The position numbers were made by a program, and so were the translations under genes. A stretch of DNA of 64,000 bases from Trichobilharzia regenti (Eukaryota; Platyhelminthes; Trematoda; Strigeidida; Schistosomatidae). The notes beneath the pieces are model-generated. The model saw nothing but the letters and a program-made list of their open reading frames with translations. It was not told the DNA's origin and made no database searches. The stretch spans positions 62,001-126,000 of the forward strand of contig CALYDD020000441.1 in assembly GCA_944472135.2 (NCBI GenBank), given 5' to 3'. Positions 10,684 to 22,460 of the stretch are shown piece after piece. Each line of letters starts with the position of its first letter. The first letter of the stretch is position 1.

Positions 10684-12230
10684 CTATAATCTATCAACCT
10701 GTGCTTACCTGTATCTACGAGTATTTGGTAATGCAGTAACAGATCCATACTGATGATAACTGTGGTCACGTCCGCTACCAGAAAGACCCAGCGAAATGCT
10801 CGGTGCAAGCCGATATTCAGGTCAAGAAAGCGCCTGCCAAACGTAGCTATCGGCGAAGAATTTGCGGCACGTAGTTGTAAGGACATTGGCCGCCTGCGCT
10901 CTTCTATTATGGTTGGGATTACACTGACCTCTGCTCCGGTATCAATGAGGAAGCGTATCCCTGTGTTACATTCTGTGACATAGAAAATGCTACATGGGAG
11001 TGGTTTGCCATCAACGTTAGTCGCCAACACGTGCTGGCCTGCTAGTTTCCCCACTTTTGGAAATCGAAGGTGCACGGGCGAGTGCACTTTTGGGCTTTTT
11101 CACAATAACGCCGATGATGCCAGCACACTCCAGGCTGGGGTTTCGAGATCTACGACGCCGACTGCTGGCACGTGACGATGATCTACTGCGAGTTGAGTCT
11201 GTGCGACTACCCGAGCGGCTTCTTGCTCTCATCTCTTGTCTGATACTACATATCTCTTCGTACAGTTTGGTTATATGGGCCACCGTATCGAAGCTGGATG
11301 ACTCTCCAGTCGGAGATTCTTTGATCTGAGCGGGCCTATCAGTGGGCGCGGCCGAAATGCTCAGGTAGGATGCAGTAGTCTCTACTACCCTATCGGCCAC
11401 CTCGGCTAACTCGGGTGGGAGGGATTCGTGGATTGGGGCTAAAATGCGCAGAAACGCCTGTGGTAATCTTTGCAACCACAGTTGTTTTAGGAAGGCATCA
11501 TATCAATGGAGTTGAAGATTGAACGATCAATTCTTGGTTGTTTGCTCAAAATCAACTTCCCCAATTTTCGCGGAGGCATCAATACGACAGTCATCGTCTC
11601 ATCGGTCGCTGTTCAGAAAGAAGATTGAAACATCGTCAGAAGTAATACTATGATTTATTATTGTAATATTTGTTCACAGATCTTAGTTCAGTTATTATTT
11701 TTATATGTTGGTGTAACAATAAAGAATTCTCAAGCGGCCAATCGGTGTTTTGGTTTTTTCGTCCGTTATAACTAAGCGTTTCTGAAAACTTCGAGGAACA
11801 GCGTGGGCCCGAGCATAGCAAGAGCTGGGCATTAACGGTTTATGAGACGTGGCTGACACATCATCTACATTGAAGTTGGCGACTAACTGTCTCATCTGTC
11901 GTAACAACTGAGTGGGATTCCGGTCGCCAAGGTGAACCTCACAAAAGAGTTCCTGCACTTTTGTCGGTCTGTGAGTGCAACGCGCCTAATTAGCGCTTGC
12001 TTGAGCCGTTCATACAACTCAGGGGACGGATCCACGAGGTCATCTGAAACCTCTTCCATAACATTTTCAGGGAGACTCACAATTACCCAGTTTACTTTCG
12101 TTTCCTGTGAGTGCATATGTTTGAGAGTGAACAAAGGTTCTACATGGTTGAACCATGCAACAGGACGATGTGTCCAAAAGGTGGGAAGTTTCAAGGTTAC
12201 AGCCATTTGCGAAGCACTGTTGTCAGCCAT
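10684..12230 (-). pseudogene. Gypsy (CsRN1-like) gag and aspartic protease, broken
   Basis: Gag starts at the minus-strand ATG at 12230-12228 (MADNSASQMAVTLKLPTFW). It continues with WFNHVEPLF and SLPENVMEEVSD, then shifts frame near 11960 into LFCEVHLGDRNPTQLLRQM. A solo LTR (11501-11858) splits it, after which LPQAFLRILAP resumes. An arginine-serine-rich stretch and a CWHH...C zinc-finger-like motif follow, and after another frame change the retropepsin FLIDTGAEVSVIP near 10930. The order capsid, nucleocapsid, protease is that of Metaviridae. RT, RNase H and integrase are absent, because a CR1-A 3' end abuts at about 10683. Two frameshifts plus the insertion make it dead. Confidence 0.85.
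11501..11858 (+). mobile_element. Solo LTR inside Gypsy gag
   Basis: This 358-bp LTR matches the LTRs of the Gag-only elements at 27.4 and 51.8 kb. It starts TATCA (TGTCA with one change) and ends TGACA. The 5-bp target duplication CATCA is intact at 11496-11500 and 11859-11863. It was left by recombination between the two LTRs of a full insertion. It lies in the opposite orientation to the Gypsy gag it interrupts. Confidence 0.9.
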
Positions 12231-12728
12231 TTTGCGGACAGAAGGATATACTAACGGGGTTATACGACAAGTACACGTAAAAAACGAATAAAAATTTATA
12301 ACCCTATGTGAAAAATATGTACAAAAAAGGGATTCGATATGAAAAAGAACTAAAAGCATGTGGAGCTAAAATGGAGGCAAACGATGAATATACGGGCTCA
12401 CCACTTGTAGGTACTATTAAGGCTTAGTGTAGACCTCAACTCTTAACATTCTTACAAAACAACTTCACCGTTTTACTCCCTTAGCTGTACTCTACTCAAC
12501 GTGCAAATACTGACAAACTGAATCAAGGTAAAAAAACTTGGTATGACAAGTGTATCTAGGACAATTATATTTTACAATACGAAATATGAAATTCAATAAA
12601 TAAAGAGGTTGTACAACTTATCTGTTGACGTCACTGGAGGTAGGCTCAGAGACTGTGCAGAATGTAGACACAACGAGAGAGCAAACCGATGAACGTACGC
12701 AAGAGTCACAACTCAAAAGATAAAAGTG
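12231..12728. other. Gypsy 5' flank and unassigned sequence
   Basis: The first 130 bp lie upstream of the antisense Gypsy gag start and may be its leader. The rest has no ORF or motif I recognise. I could not identify a Gypsy LTR or primer-binding site. Confidence 0.35.
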
Positions 12729-12957
12729 TGTCAAAGATGGGTGGGCGAGTTTAAACAAAAGTTCAAGGGTACATTGTGCACTACAGATGTTTGTTCATTG
12801 TTCACCAATGTACCACTAGGAGAAACTATCTGCTATCAGTGCAAGTTTACTGATTTAAACAGCATGAACTTTGGCTTACCAACTGAATACCTTAAACAAC
12901 TATTATTGAGATGCACACTGAATGTGCAATTTGGATTTAATGATTTCGTCTACAATT
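12729..12957 (+). pseudogene. Penelope-like RT fragment
   Basis: The 76-codon reading contains TTDVCSLFTNVPLGETI and LPTEYLKQLLLRCTLNVQF. These correspond to the first catalytic-aspartate motif and the following helix of Penelope-like reverse transcriptases (S-x-D-V-x-S-L-F-T-N-V/I-P). The YADD box and the GIY-YIG domain are missing. It stops where AT-rich unassigned DNA begins. A separate Penelope fragment occurs at 38.2-38.7 kb. Confidence 0.75.
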
Positions 12958-13099
12958 AACAGTTGGCTGTACCTTCGAAATTGATGACATTTTTGCACGT
13001 GTTTGCTCTGAAATTTATTTACTGCTTATTGTCATATAATCCATGAAATTATGGTCCAAATCTCTAAAAAACGTGTTCATAGAAACGCAATTGTTTTAG

Positions 13100-14484
13100 A
13101 TAACGGCTGCGTTACCTCCCGGTAATACGGTATCAACTACTAGCTCTCAAAATGGTTTGAGTGCAGATCTCACTCCTGTGATACAGGTGAAGGGTGTTCT
13201 GCTACAGAACTCTGATTTCCGCAAATTAAACCTCCTTTTGAAAGATATGCAGAGGCAAGTAAGTGAACTTCAGGAAAAATTAGATCAGTTTGATAGTATG
13301 TCACTGACAATCTCAAATACCACGTAGATTCGTTCTGATATTGGCCAGGTTAAGTCTTTACTGGATGTAACTCAAAACAAGCTTTCGGATCTAGACCCAA
13401 TAGCCTTTCTGTCAAAAAGCATCCTAAAATGTCTCCAGAAAACCTGAATAAGGCTGAAAATCTGATTGACTGCTTGGCTGCGGAGGTGATGAAGCGTACA
13501 ATCTCTTCTCACCAGGCTATAGTTTACATTGTCCCAGATTCTCTGACTCTGAAGACTGTAAGACGCAAAATCCTGATTTGTTGCGGCATGGCTAGTGTTC
13601 CATGTGAATGCAAAAGACTTCGTAAAACGTCGCACCAGGCTAATTGTCCCATCATTTTTAAATTCAATAATTCCCTTGAAGCTAGTAACTTTAATAAATG
13701 TCAGGTTCACATAAGATTGAATAGCAGTTATAAGTCTATAACCGTAGCCCGAAATAAAACGCCGTGTCAGCACAGAATAATGCGTAGTAGTCGCCTGGTC
13801 ACCTCCTCTAGCTTTGATTTACCAAAAAAGGATCATGCACAGCAACAGACACCTAGTGCTGAAACTAGCATTCAGCAAACTACACAACAACCACGCTTGC
13901 CAATGGAACTAGGAACTGATTTAGATACCAGTACCCCTGTAAATAAAGCCTCATCGAAAGATGTTAAAATGGCTAGAACTTCTGCAAGTTGTTCTAAGAA
14001 ATTTCCCCCCAAACGTAGTAACCTCACCACGATGAACAAATTTCGCAGGGTTGAGACTAATGATGGAGAAGAATACTTTGTATTCAATAAGCCTGCTGAG
14101 AGTAAGAATGTCAACAAACCATCACTTGTTACAAAAAACTCCTCTCGAAACATAAGTATATCTGGAGGTTTTCCGCACGCTCCACCTTATAGAAAGTCAG
14201 GCTTCAAGACTCCTAAAGTCTTGCAGCCAAAGCACCTTCCCTCACAATTCCCTTTAAGTTATAAAAACAACACGAAGGTGTGTACCGGTATGACGAAAAG
14301 CAGTTGGATGAGTAGACCTTTTGATGCTATGCTTTTCAGCCGTCAACCTAGGCCCAACCTCTACTACCCTAATATCCAGGAACACATGGTAAATTTTCCA
14401 GGTGTCCCGAATCACTGGTACGACCCATGGCACCTAGGACCACCTCATTGCACACCAACTCCGATGTGCAGACACCCAGTCTGA
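13100..14484 (+). pseudogene. CR1 ORF1 protein, N-terminal part broken
   Basis: The 351-codon frame from 13429 to 14484 is open. Upstream sequence in another frame reads NSDFRKLNLLLKDMQRQVSEL, a coiled coil, then a TAG near 13325 and IGQVKSLLDVTQNKLSDLDPI, so a frameshift near 13428 and one nonsense codon break the N-terminus. The middle (IVYIVPDSLTLKTVRRKILI, then CKRLRKTSHQANCPIIFKF) matches the RNA-binding core of the ORF1 at 46.9-47.9 kb. The C-terminus is basic, Pro- and aromatic-rich. ORF1 proteins coat element RNA. Confidence 0.75.
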
Positions 14485-14803
14485 CCTCCTTTTCATTCAT
14501 AAACTCTTGCGGTGCTGACGCACAAATAGATTTCGGTTATGGTGATATTTTAAGCCAGTTTGTAGTATCCCGTGACCTATTCACGATATTGCTAATTAAT
14601 GCACGTTCCTTAATCAATAAGATATCTGAACTAAGGACATTATTATTAATCGCCAAGCCTACTGTAGCTCTTATTACGGAATCATGGTGCACATCCTCTG
14701 TACTTGATGTGCAGGTATCGATGATTACACTGTACACCGTGCAAACAGAGATTGCAAGTGTGGTGGTGGATGTCTCATACATATACATAGCTCATTTGTA
14801 GTC
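14427..14803 (+). pseudogene. CR1 ORF2 endonuclease start, truncated and frameshifted
   Basis: The ORF opens inside the end of ORF1, overlapping it by 58 nt in another frame, as in the CR1-A copies here. It reads LLINARSLINKISEL, then ITESWCTSSV, the N-terminal strand and helix of the AP endonuclease. A +1 shift near 14716 is evident because the next frame reads DDYTVHRANRDCKCGGGCLI, matching the conserved GGGCLI motif of CR1 endonucleases. The gene ends at 14803, where an antisense CR1-B tail is inserted. Confidence 0.75.
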
Positions 14804-15355
14804 AGTAATAATAATAATAGTATATTCTCATTTTGTACATGAGAGACGCCAGTTTACAGGCATCATCAATATGATAAATTACATATACGATTAGCAATCA
14901 TAATTAATAATAATGTTTTAAGAAAATACACATTTTTTCCTACTTGTGTAGGACACACCAAATATAAAGGCATGGGTAAGCATTATTTAAATTTCATAAA
15001 TTCGGTTTATGGTTAAGTTACATGGTTGCTGGCGTTTTTGTCTTAGGTCTGTGGGAACAATGTGATAACCAGTCATTTAATGGAGTACGTCATGAAATAT
15101 AGGAATATTAACTTCGCATTAACAAAAAAACCCAAGTAAGTTTTGGATGGACTAAAAATACTTGGGAAAAAATAAAGCTTGAAGTAATTCCTCAATATAA
15201 CTTGGGTGTGTACAAATCCGAATCTTATTTTTGATTTGATTTATATTCAAATTGGGTAATAAGGAAGCTATTTTACAGATACGATCAGTTATGTTATAAG
15301 TTACAATCGTGACGTTGTATTACAAATTGATACTTTTCCATTGGTATAAGAGTAC
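14804..15355 (-). mobile_element. CR1-B 3' end, antisense, with (ATT)n tail
   Basis: The reverse complement carries the last 550 bp of CR1-B, ending in the terminal hairpin module and an ATT tail (read here as TAATAATAATAATAG at 14805-14820). It lies tail to the left between a truncated CR1 endonuclease and CR1-A ORF2, which suggests insertion or a template switch at both sides. Confidence 0.75.
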
Positions 15356-18010
15356 TTTCTGAATGCACTTACTGTATCACAGCTAGAAAGTAGTACACTT
15401 AACATGCCTGAGACCCTATGGGTTAATGTACACTTAAATAACGTAACAGCATTAATTGGATGCACCTACAGAGCACCTGGCACCTTTAGTAATTACGAGA
15501 CCCAACTTATTAATACTCTGGAGCATTTATCCGACTTACAATACGACCATAAGATCCTATGTGGGGACTTTAACTTACCTGAAATCAACTGGGATATACC
15601 CACAGGCCCAACTAAATTTGATAAGTTCTTAGGCACACTGGATATACTTGGCTGGAAACAAACTGTCACCACTCCCACAAGAGGTAACAACGTACTAGAC
15701 TTAATCTTCTGCCACAATATAAGCCCCCTTTCAACGCTAGTAGGTTCTGAGTTTCCAGGGAGCGACCACAAAACAGTGATGTGTGCACTGCCAATTCCGC
15801 TGAGTAGCAATGCATCTCATACCTCCACTTCACAACAAGTAATATATAGGAACTATAGTAAGGCAAACTGGGCCTTGGTAGAATCAATGCTAAGATCCTC
15901 CGAATGGGATGAATACTTCACTACTGATGACCTCTCGAGAGCCCTAACCATCTTCTACCATAACACTAACACATGCTTAGATGCTGTCATTCCACTCCAA
16001 ACACTAAAGGTTTCCCCACACAGAAAGTCATTCATAAAACCAAAGGATCGTATGAAACTGAAGAAACTCTCAACAAGTTACTTCAAACACCATGACTTTG
16101 GCACTCTAGGTCTAATACTTAACACCCTTAGCTCCGTCTCACAAGCTCGAGATTTCCGTATGAGAAACGAAGAACGCATCGCAGTAGCCAGTCCTGCTAG
16201 AGTGTATGCACTCACAGAAATCTTAAGGAAGCGAATGAATCGCAAAAACCACAGCATTTCTCTCCTCATAGACAAAGGTAGGCTATGCACTAACTCTGCA
16301 GACATATGTGAACTATTCAACAAAACGTTTGCAGGTAACTACATTAAGCCCTCAGTCCAGCTACTCGATATACACCCTATTAATAATATGGCACAAACAC
16401 CATCTCCACTCACACCAAACCAAATTAGTACTGTAAAATTCACTTATGCTAATATTAACCAAACTATAAGAACCCTCAAAAGTTCAAAAGGTTTCGGTAC
16501 CGATGGTATATCATCTTACTTCTATAAACACGGTGGCCCTGACATTCCTCTACTGCTGCTTAAAATATTCACAATGTCCCTAGAAACTCAAACTTACCCT
16601 GACATATGGAAGACTACATTCATTATGCCTAAACACAAATCTGGCTCGAAAACTGAAGTCAGTAACTACCGGCCGATCAATATCACACCTATAGCATCTA
16701 GAATTATGGAGAGACTAGTCAAAGATAACTTAATCAAACATATGCTTAGCCGCAATATTATAAGTCCGAACCAACATGGATTCCTGAAATCCAGATCATG
16801 TTTAACATGTCACCTAGACTTCTTCAATTTCGTAACCAGCAGTCGTGACAGACGGCAACTAGTACTTGTCATCTACTTTGACATTTCTAAGGCATTTGAC
16901 CGTGTTGACCATTTACTGCTAACAAATAAGCTGAACTCCTTAGGAATACGTGACCCATTATTAGGATGGCTTAAATCATTCCTTAACAATAGGTCCCAAA
17001 TAGTTAAACTCGGGTCTGCAACCTCCAAACCTAGCCCTATCACTTCTGGTGTAGTACAAGGTAGTGTCATTGGACCCCTCCTATTTACGCTATACATCAA
17101 TGACATATGCGCTTGCTTCACGCACGGGAAACCATTCATCTTTGCAGATGACCTAAAAGTAGCTTATACATTCCAAAGTGATGACTTAGGGAACTTCGAG
17201 AATGTAGTGCAGAAGGAATTAGATAAAATGACTGCTTGGTCGTCCCTATGGAATCTCCAATTCAATCTGAACAAATGTGGCTGGATCTGCTTTGGCGCAC
17301 CCTCAATTGACCTGAAATTAACGCTCCAATCTGCTAACCTAACAAGACTCCGAAGTGTCGTTGACCTAGGCCTTAGGTACTCTAGTGACCTGACATTCTC
17401 TGAGCAAGTAGCATCACAGACTAGAAAATCGAGGATGCTCTTAGGATGCATACTCAGGAACTTTCACGACAATGAAGCCAAGCTAATTCTGTACAAAACA
17501 TGTGTCAGACCACTACTAGAATACTGTCCATTTATTATAAGCAGCACTCGCACACGTGACAAGCTAAGGATGGAAAGTATCCAACGATATTTTACCTCAA
17601 AACTCCTAGGCTATGATTGTAAGAAAGACTACATCTCACGGTGTATGATCCTAAAACTTGACCCACTTTGGACAAGGCGACTTATTATAAACCTAATATT
17701 CTTCTTTAAGGTCCTTCACAAAATATCATTCTCAGGTAACAGGGACATACAATTCGCACAGGAAGGTTCTTACGATCTACGTAACCAAACTTCCACAGTG
17801 ACAACTCATTCTTTTAGGTTAACACTCCGTGAAAACTTCTTCACAGTCATGTATTCTAAAATATGGAATAGCCTGCCTATAGATATCAGAACTTGCTCTT
17901 CAGTTACAAGCTTCAAACGCTCTCTATACAGACTGTTTCACTCTACTGATTATATTAATAAACTATTTACTCCTAGAACGAATCAATCACTAATCTACTA
18001 CAGCACCTAA
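15356..18010 (+). CDS. CR1-A ORF2, endonuclease C-terminal half, RT and C-terminal domain
   Basis: Open from the truncation at about 15356 to the TAA at 18008-18010 (884 codons); the first Met at 15404 is internal. Counting from it, the AP endonuclease shows GDFN (54-57) and SDH (120-122), the active-site motifs of the CR1/L1 endonuclease fold. The RT shows NYRPI, QHGFLKSRSC, FDISKAFD, SGVVQGSVIGPLLF and the catalytic FADD (encoded at about 17141-17152). The first 200 or so codons, preserved at 31974-32615, are missing. It is the longest intact coding stretch in the window. Its neighbour downstream is its own 3' UTR. Confidence 0.92.
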   Translation, partial: FLNALTVSQLESSTLNMPETLWVNVHLNNVTALIGCTYRAPGTFSNYETQLINTLEHLSDLQYDHKILCGDFNLPEINWDIPTGPTKFDKFLGTLDILGWKQTVTTPTRGNNVLDLIFCHNISPLSTLVGSEFPGSDHKTVMCALPIPLSSNASHTSTSQQVIYRNYSKANWALVESMLRSSEWDEYFTTDDLSRALTIFYHNTNTCLDAVIPLQTLKVSPHRKSFIKPKDRMKLKKLSTSYFKHHDFGTLGLILNTLSSVSQARDFRMRNEERIAVASPARVYALTEILRKRMNRKNHSISLLIDKGRLCTNSADICELFNKTFAGNYIKPSVQLLDIHPINNMAQTPSPLTPNQISTVKFTYANINQTIRTLKSSKGFGTDGISSYFYKHGGPDIPLLLLKIFTMSLETQTYPDIWKTTFIMPKHKSGSKTEVSNYRPINITPIASRIMERLVKDNLIKHMLSRNIISPNQHGFLKSRSCLTCHLDFFNFVTSSRDRRQLVLVIYFDISKAFDRVDHLLLTNKLNSLGIRDPLLGWLKSFLNNRSQIVKLGSATSKPSPITSGVVQGSVIGPLLFTLYINDICACFTHGKPFIFADDLKVAYTFQSDDLGNFENVVQKELDKMTAWSSLWNLQFNLNKCGWICFGAPSIDLKLTLQSANLTRLRSVVDLGLRYSSDLTFSEQVASQTRKSRMLLGCILRNFHDNEAKLILYKTCVRPLLEYCPFIISSTRTRDKLRMESIQRYFTSKLLGYDCKKDYISRCMILKLDPLWTRRLIINLIFFFKVLHKISFSGNRDIQFAQEGSYDLRNQTSTVTTHSFRLTLRENFFTVMYSKIWNSLPIDIRTCSSVTSFKRSLYRLFHSTDYINKLFTPRTNQSLIYYST

Positions 18011-19142
18011 AAGACGCACTCCAACACCCTTAGCAATCTTTAAACTATAAATAAACTAGCAGCATGGATGCATAAAGACAGTACGGAACATACAGGATTA
18101 GTTTACCCTTAGAAATAGGACGTGTCACTTTATTGTAACCTTCAAACGCTTGCTATATAAACTGTTTTATTCCAATGACTACCCCTACCAGAAACCATTA
18201 ATTACTTCTAAAACGCATCAGTCATTAGAACACTAAAACGCTCAGACTCATTAATACACATTATGACACTAAATAAACTCTAAGACTTCGCATAAATAAA
18301 GTGAAAAGACAACTATAATTAAAAGTAATTTTTTACTTATATGTTATAAAATTGACATAAACATTTACATATATAGATTAATATCCTTTTAATGTTCACA
18401 TACTTTCTCTTTCTGGTATTCTGCTGCTCTTATTCATCTTCTGGTCGAGGTCGAACAACCCTGCATCTAAACTGAAATGAGGATTAATTCCAAACCATCT
18501 ATATCATAACCACTCAAATTCCATGAACGATCCAATTCTACCATTTGAAGACGCTGGCGAACATGCTGTAAATGAGTATTCATGATCTGAAATGAAGAAG
18601 CAACTGGTTTTCAACATTTTTCTGAACTTACGAATACAGTCCGCCATGCAGACACAAATGGAGCAAATGGAGAATTCTGGAATCGACCTCGACACCATTT
18701 GATGCAGTAAAACAACTTAATATGACCTTATCTAGTTTTCGTATCCACGGTCAAATTTCTTTCCTGTTATAAAACTAAAATAAGACTGCTGAAAAAGTGG
18801 AATAAATATATCACTGATCTCAACATAATACATCAATAAACTTCAAACCAAGGGTGTTGCTCACAACAAAGTTATATAGGAGAATTGACTTCAAGCTTTT
18901 TTTCCCAGATATCCGTATTACATTCATCTGATGTCTGGTTTTTTTTAATGCGAAGACAATATTTCTATATCTCTTTATGTGCTACACAGACTTTATAGCA
19001 GACTGTTCCGACTGACTCTCATGTCAGAGAGAACAACCAAACTGTAAATTCATCATACATCAAATTATGTGTAATTTATATAATAACTTATCCATGCCTG
19101 TACAATTGGTATGTTCCTGCATAAACAGGAAGAAATATATAT
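18011..19142 (+). mobile_element. CR1-A 3' UTR with terminal hairpins
   Basis: This complete 1.1-kb 3' UTR ends with CATGCC/GGTATG (one G-T wobble) and TTCCTG/CAGGAA, followed by AT-rich sequence. It meets the antisense CR1-B 3' UTR tail to tail at about 19142. Confidence 0.8.
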
Positions 19143-19565
19143 TAACTGAATATTATTCCACAAACGTAATCCAGGTTGCGTCGTGGAGAAAGTTAATTCG
19201 TTATTAACCAGGCAACTGAAAGATACGGGACCAATAATGTTTGCAGATCATTTGTCATTGTAAATGGTCAAATATCCACATTATTTATTCTCATTCAAAA
19301 AGTCAAATGGAAGCTGAAATGGTGAGAGAAAAAAGAAGGCGAACAACAGCAACGCAAAAGAAAGCAACGGGAGTCCTTAGGGAGTGATTAATAAATATAT
19401 ACATATATATTCTGTTTTGTAACTATGCTTATTTTTGTTCATTAACTAGCTAGTCCCGTTACGCTAACTTTTATATTATGTGTGAACTAACATTACTGTC
19501 CTGTGTAGAAATGTTTATCATCTAGTTCCAATAATATTAAAATTTATGATTGTAGTATGTTGTAA
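19143..19565 (-). mobile_element. CR1-B 3' UTR, antisense, 3' truncated
   Basis: This matches 8110-8540 in reverse complement. Its distal part and hairpins are missing, and it stops at the CR1-A tail. The plus copy has a local duplication here that this copy lacks. Confidence 0.75.
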
Positions 19566-22108
19566 CTACACGTTTAAAGAACTTAAAATATCTATGTAGG
19601 GTGAAAAAGAAGGTGTAAGATTCAGGCGCAAAAGTGCATTGTCATCTTTGAGCAGTCTGGTGACTGAGGAGATGAACACTGAAAGTGTGTTTGCATCGCG
19701 CACATTAGCTGGTAGTCTATTCCAAATGACTGAAAACCTATTTAAGAAGAAGTTGTACCGCACGTAAGTCTGACAGTGCTCCATAGCAGCTAGGTTGTGA
19801 TGATTTCTAAGATCGTAACTGATGACAGCGGTAGGTTTAGTTATTGGCTCGGAGGAATGCAAGAGAAGATTAGTTAGCTTGTAGTAAAAGATAAGGTTTA
19901 GCTTAAGGCGTCTTTTCCAGAGGGGTTCTAATCTTAGTCTTTCGCATCGCTCATGGTATTCCAGACCACTTTCTAAACCAAGAGTTCTTGAGGTAAACTG
20001 CCGTTGCACTCCCTCTAATTTAAGCTTGTCATTTTGTCTGAGTCCGCTAAGAATAAACGGGCAGTATTCTAAGATAGGTCGGACACATACTTTGTATAAT
20101 AAAACCCTAGTTTCACAACAAAAGAAATTGCGTGTTATGCAACCTATCAGCCTTCGTGCTTTACGACTGGCATAATCAGTCTGTTCAGCGAACGTTAGGT
20201 TACTAGAGTATCTAATACCGAGATCTACGACTGAGTTGAGCTTAGCTAGTTTTCGCCCATTTATTTCAAGAGTTAGATCAAGCTTACTGTTTCCGATACA
20301 AATCCAGCCGCATTTGTCAATGTTAAAGTTTAGACAGGATTCAGCACACCATGTTGCGAGACTACTTAGTTCAAGATGTATTTTAGTAACCATATCGCTT
20401 AATTCATGAGTGTAGCAGGAGTAGACGACTTTGAGGTCGTCAGCATATAGGAATGGTTTACCTGAGGTGAAGCACTTGCAAATGCTGTTAATGTAGACTG
20501 TGAATAAAAGTGGACCTAGGACACTACCTTGCACAACCCCACTTGACATCTGCCTAGGATGAGACAATACAGATCCAACTTTGGTTATTTGTACCCTGTT
20601 GCTAAGAAATGATTTTATCCAGTTCAGTAATGGGTTGCGAATTCCACAAGAGTACAGCTTCTCAAAGAGAATACTGTGAGATACCATGTCAAATGCCCTA
20701 GATATATCGAAGTAGACAACAACGACTAGCTTACGTGCTTCGCGACTACTAGTGATGCAGTTGAAAAAGTCGAAGTGGCAAGTAACGCAGGATCTATTTT
20801 TGAGAAATCCGTGTTGAGACCTTGTAACAAGATCTTCCCTAATTAGGTAGTCTGACAATTGATCTTTTACAACTTTCTCCATGATTCGTGAGATAACTGG
20901 GGTTATATTTATGGGTCTGTAATTGCGGACGTTTGCCCTATCACCAGATTTGTAATGTGGAATTATGAAGCTAGTTTTCCACTCACTAGGGTAAGTGCCA
21001 GTGTCCATAGATATTGAGAAGAATTTAAGAAGTAACAAGGGTATATCACACCCACTGTTTTTGAAAATTATCGAAGCTAGGCCATCCGGTCCCGTACTAG
21101 TGGAAGGTTTAAGGCTTTTAATTGCTTGTACTATTAATTGATTAATAAACACAATGCTTTCAAGGGAAGAGCTAGTAACGGGGGCTATTTCACCAGGCAT
21201 ATGTGTTTCTAAACTAAAGTTTGCAAACCAATCACTGAAGAGTTCACAGATAGTGGCAGGTTCATTGTAGATTACTTTGTCGTGAAGTAAGTATGGGATT
21301 TCCCTCGCCGACTGCATTCGTTTTTTAAGAAGTGCCGTTAAGTTATAAACTTTGGAGGTACTTTCAAGTGCCGTTAGCTCTTCCTCGAGGTCCTTTCGAG
21401 AGCGTAGGCGCTTGATAGATTCAAGAGACTCGTGGATTGTGAGCAGTAGTGATATGTCCTTAGTGGAATAGTACTGTTTCTTCAACTTCCTTAAGTTATT
21501 GCGGTGTGCCCTTGGAATATATTCAGTTCGGTGTCTACTTAATTTCACTATTTTCTTTGGAGCAACAGTATCTAGACAAAGGGTAACATTCCTGTAAAAT
21601 AGGGACACTCAAGTCTCCAGGAAGTCAAGGGTAAAATAATCATCCCATTGACAGAGTCGAATAAGTTCTTGGACTAACCCCCAGTCTGTATATTTGTAAC
21701 TACGACATATCATGCTCCAAGAATCTTGCTTGTTTCCTGTATTTAGTAGTGAGAAAGGCAGAGAGCAGAGTACCATTCTACGGTCACTACTGGAAAATCT
21801 ATTACCAACATACGTGGATGTTGGGATTGTGTCATGACAAAATACAAGGTCCAACATGTTGTCACCACGAGTAGGTGTCTGGACGTGTTGTTGCCATCCA
21901 TAATAGTCGATAGTGGCAAGTAATTCGTCGAAGCGTTGGAACCCGGAACTACTTAACCAATTGACTTCTGGAAGATTGAAGTCCCCCGCAATTATATTGT
22001 AATTAGCACTAAACGAGGATGCGTGTGCAAACGATTTAGCTAATAACGCATCAGTTTCTTTTGTTGAGCTTGGTGCTCGATAAACACAGCCTATGAGAAG
22101 TTTGTACT
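19566..22108 (-). pseudogene. CR1-B ORF2, endonuclease C-terminal half to end, one nonsense codon
   Basis: On the minus strand the reading enters at about 22108 (DKYKLLIGCVYRAP) and has the endonuclease motifs GDFNLPEVNW and SSSDRRMV, where the usual SDH is SDR. It then meets a single in-frame TGA (21609-21611) between LDFLET and VSLFYRNV. Beyond it the frame is open to 19566 with the same RT boxes as the 6.0-kb copy, including LYADD. The two copies differ by few residues over 660 codons. Codons assigned upstream of 22108 belong to an inverted duplicate, not to the gene. The TGA and the SDR change argue against function. Confidence 0.85.
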
Positions 22109-22460
22109 TATCGACTATTATGGATGGCAACAACACGTCCAGACACCTACTCGTGGTGACAACATGTTGGACCTTGTATTTTGTCATGACACAATCCCAA
22201 CATCCACGTATGTTGGTAATAGATTTTCCAGTAGTGACCGTAGAATGGTACTCTGCTCTCTGCCTTTCTCACTACTAAATACAGGAAACAAGCAAGATTC
22301 TTGGAGCATGATATGTCGTAGTTACAAATATACAGACTGGGGGTTAGTCCAAGAACTTATTCGACTCTGTCAATGGGATGATTATTTTACCCTTGACTTC
22401 CTGGAGACTTGAGTGTCCCTATTTTACAGGAATGTTACCCTTTGTCTAGATACTGTTGCT
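21561..22460. repeat. Fold-back inverted duplication inside CR1-B (352-bp arms)
   Basis: Positions 21561-21912 and 22109-22460 are reverse complements with a 196-bp spacer. Pairs sum to 44021 throughout. The right arm repeats the end of the endonuclease on the plus strand, including the same TGA, so the duplication postdates the nonsense mutation. It then joins CR1-C at 22461. Confidence 0.9.

Noticed and set aside
10684..12230. Active Gypsy element or endogenous virus
   Set aside because: Frameshifts, an LTR insertion and complete loss of RT and integrase make it a relic.
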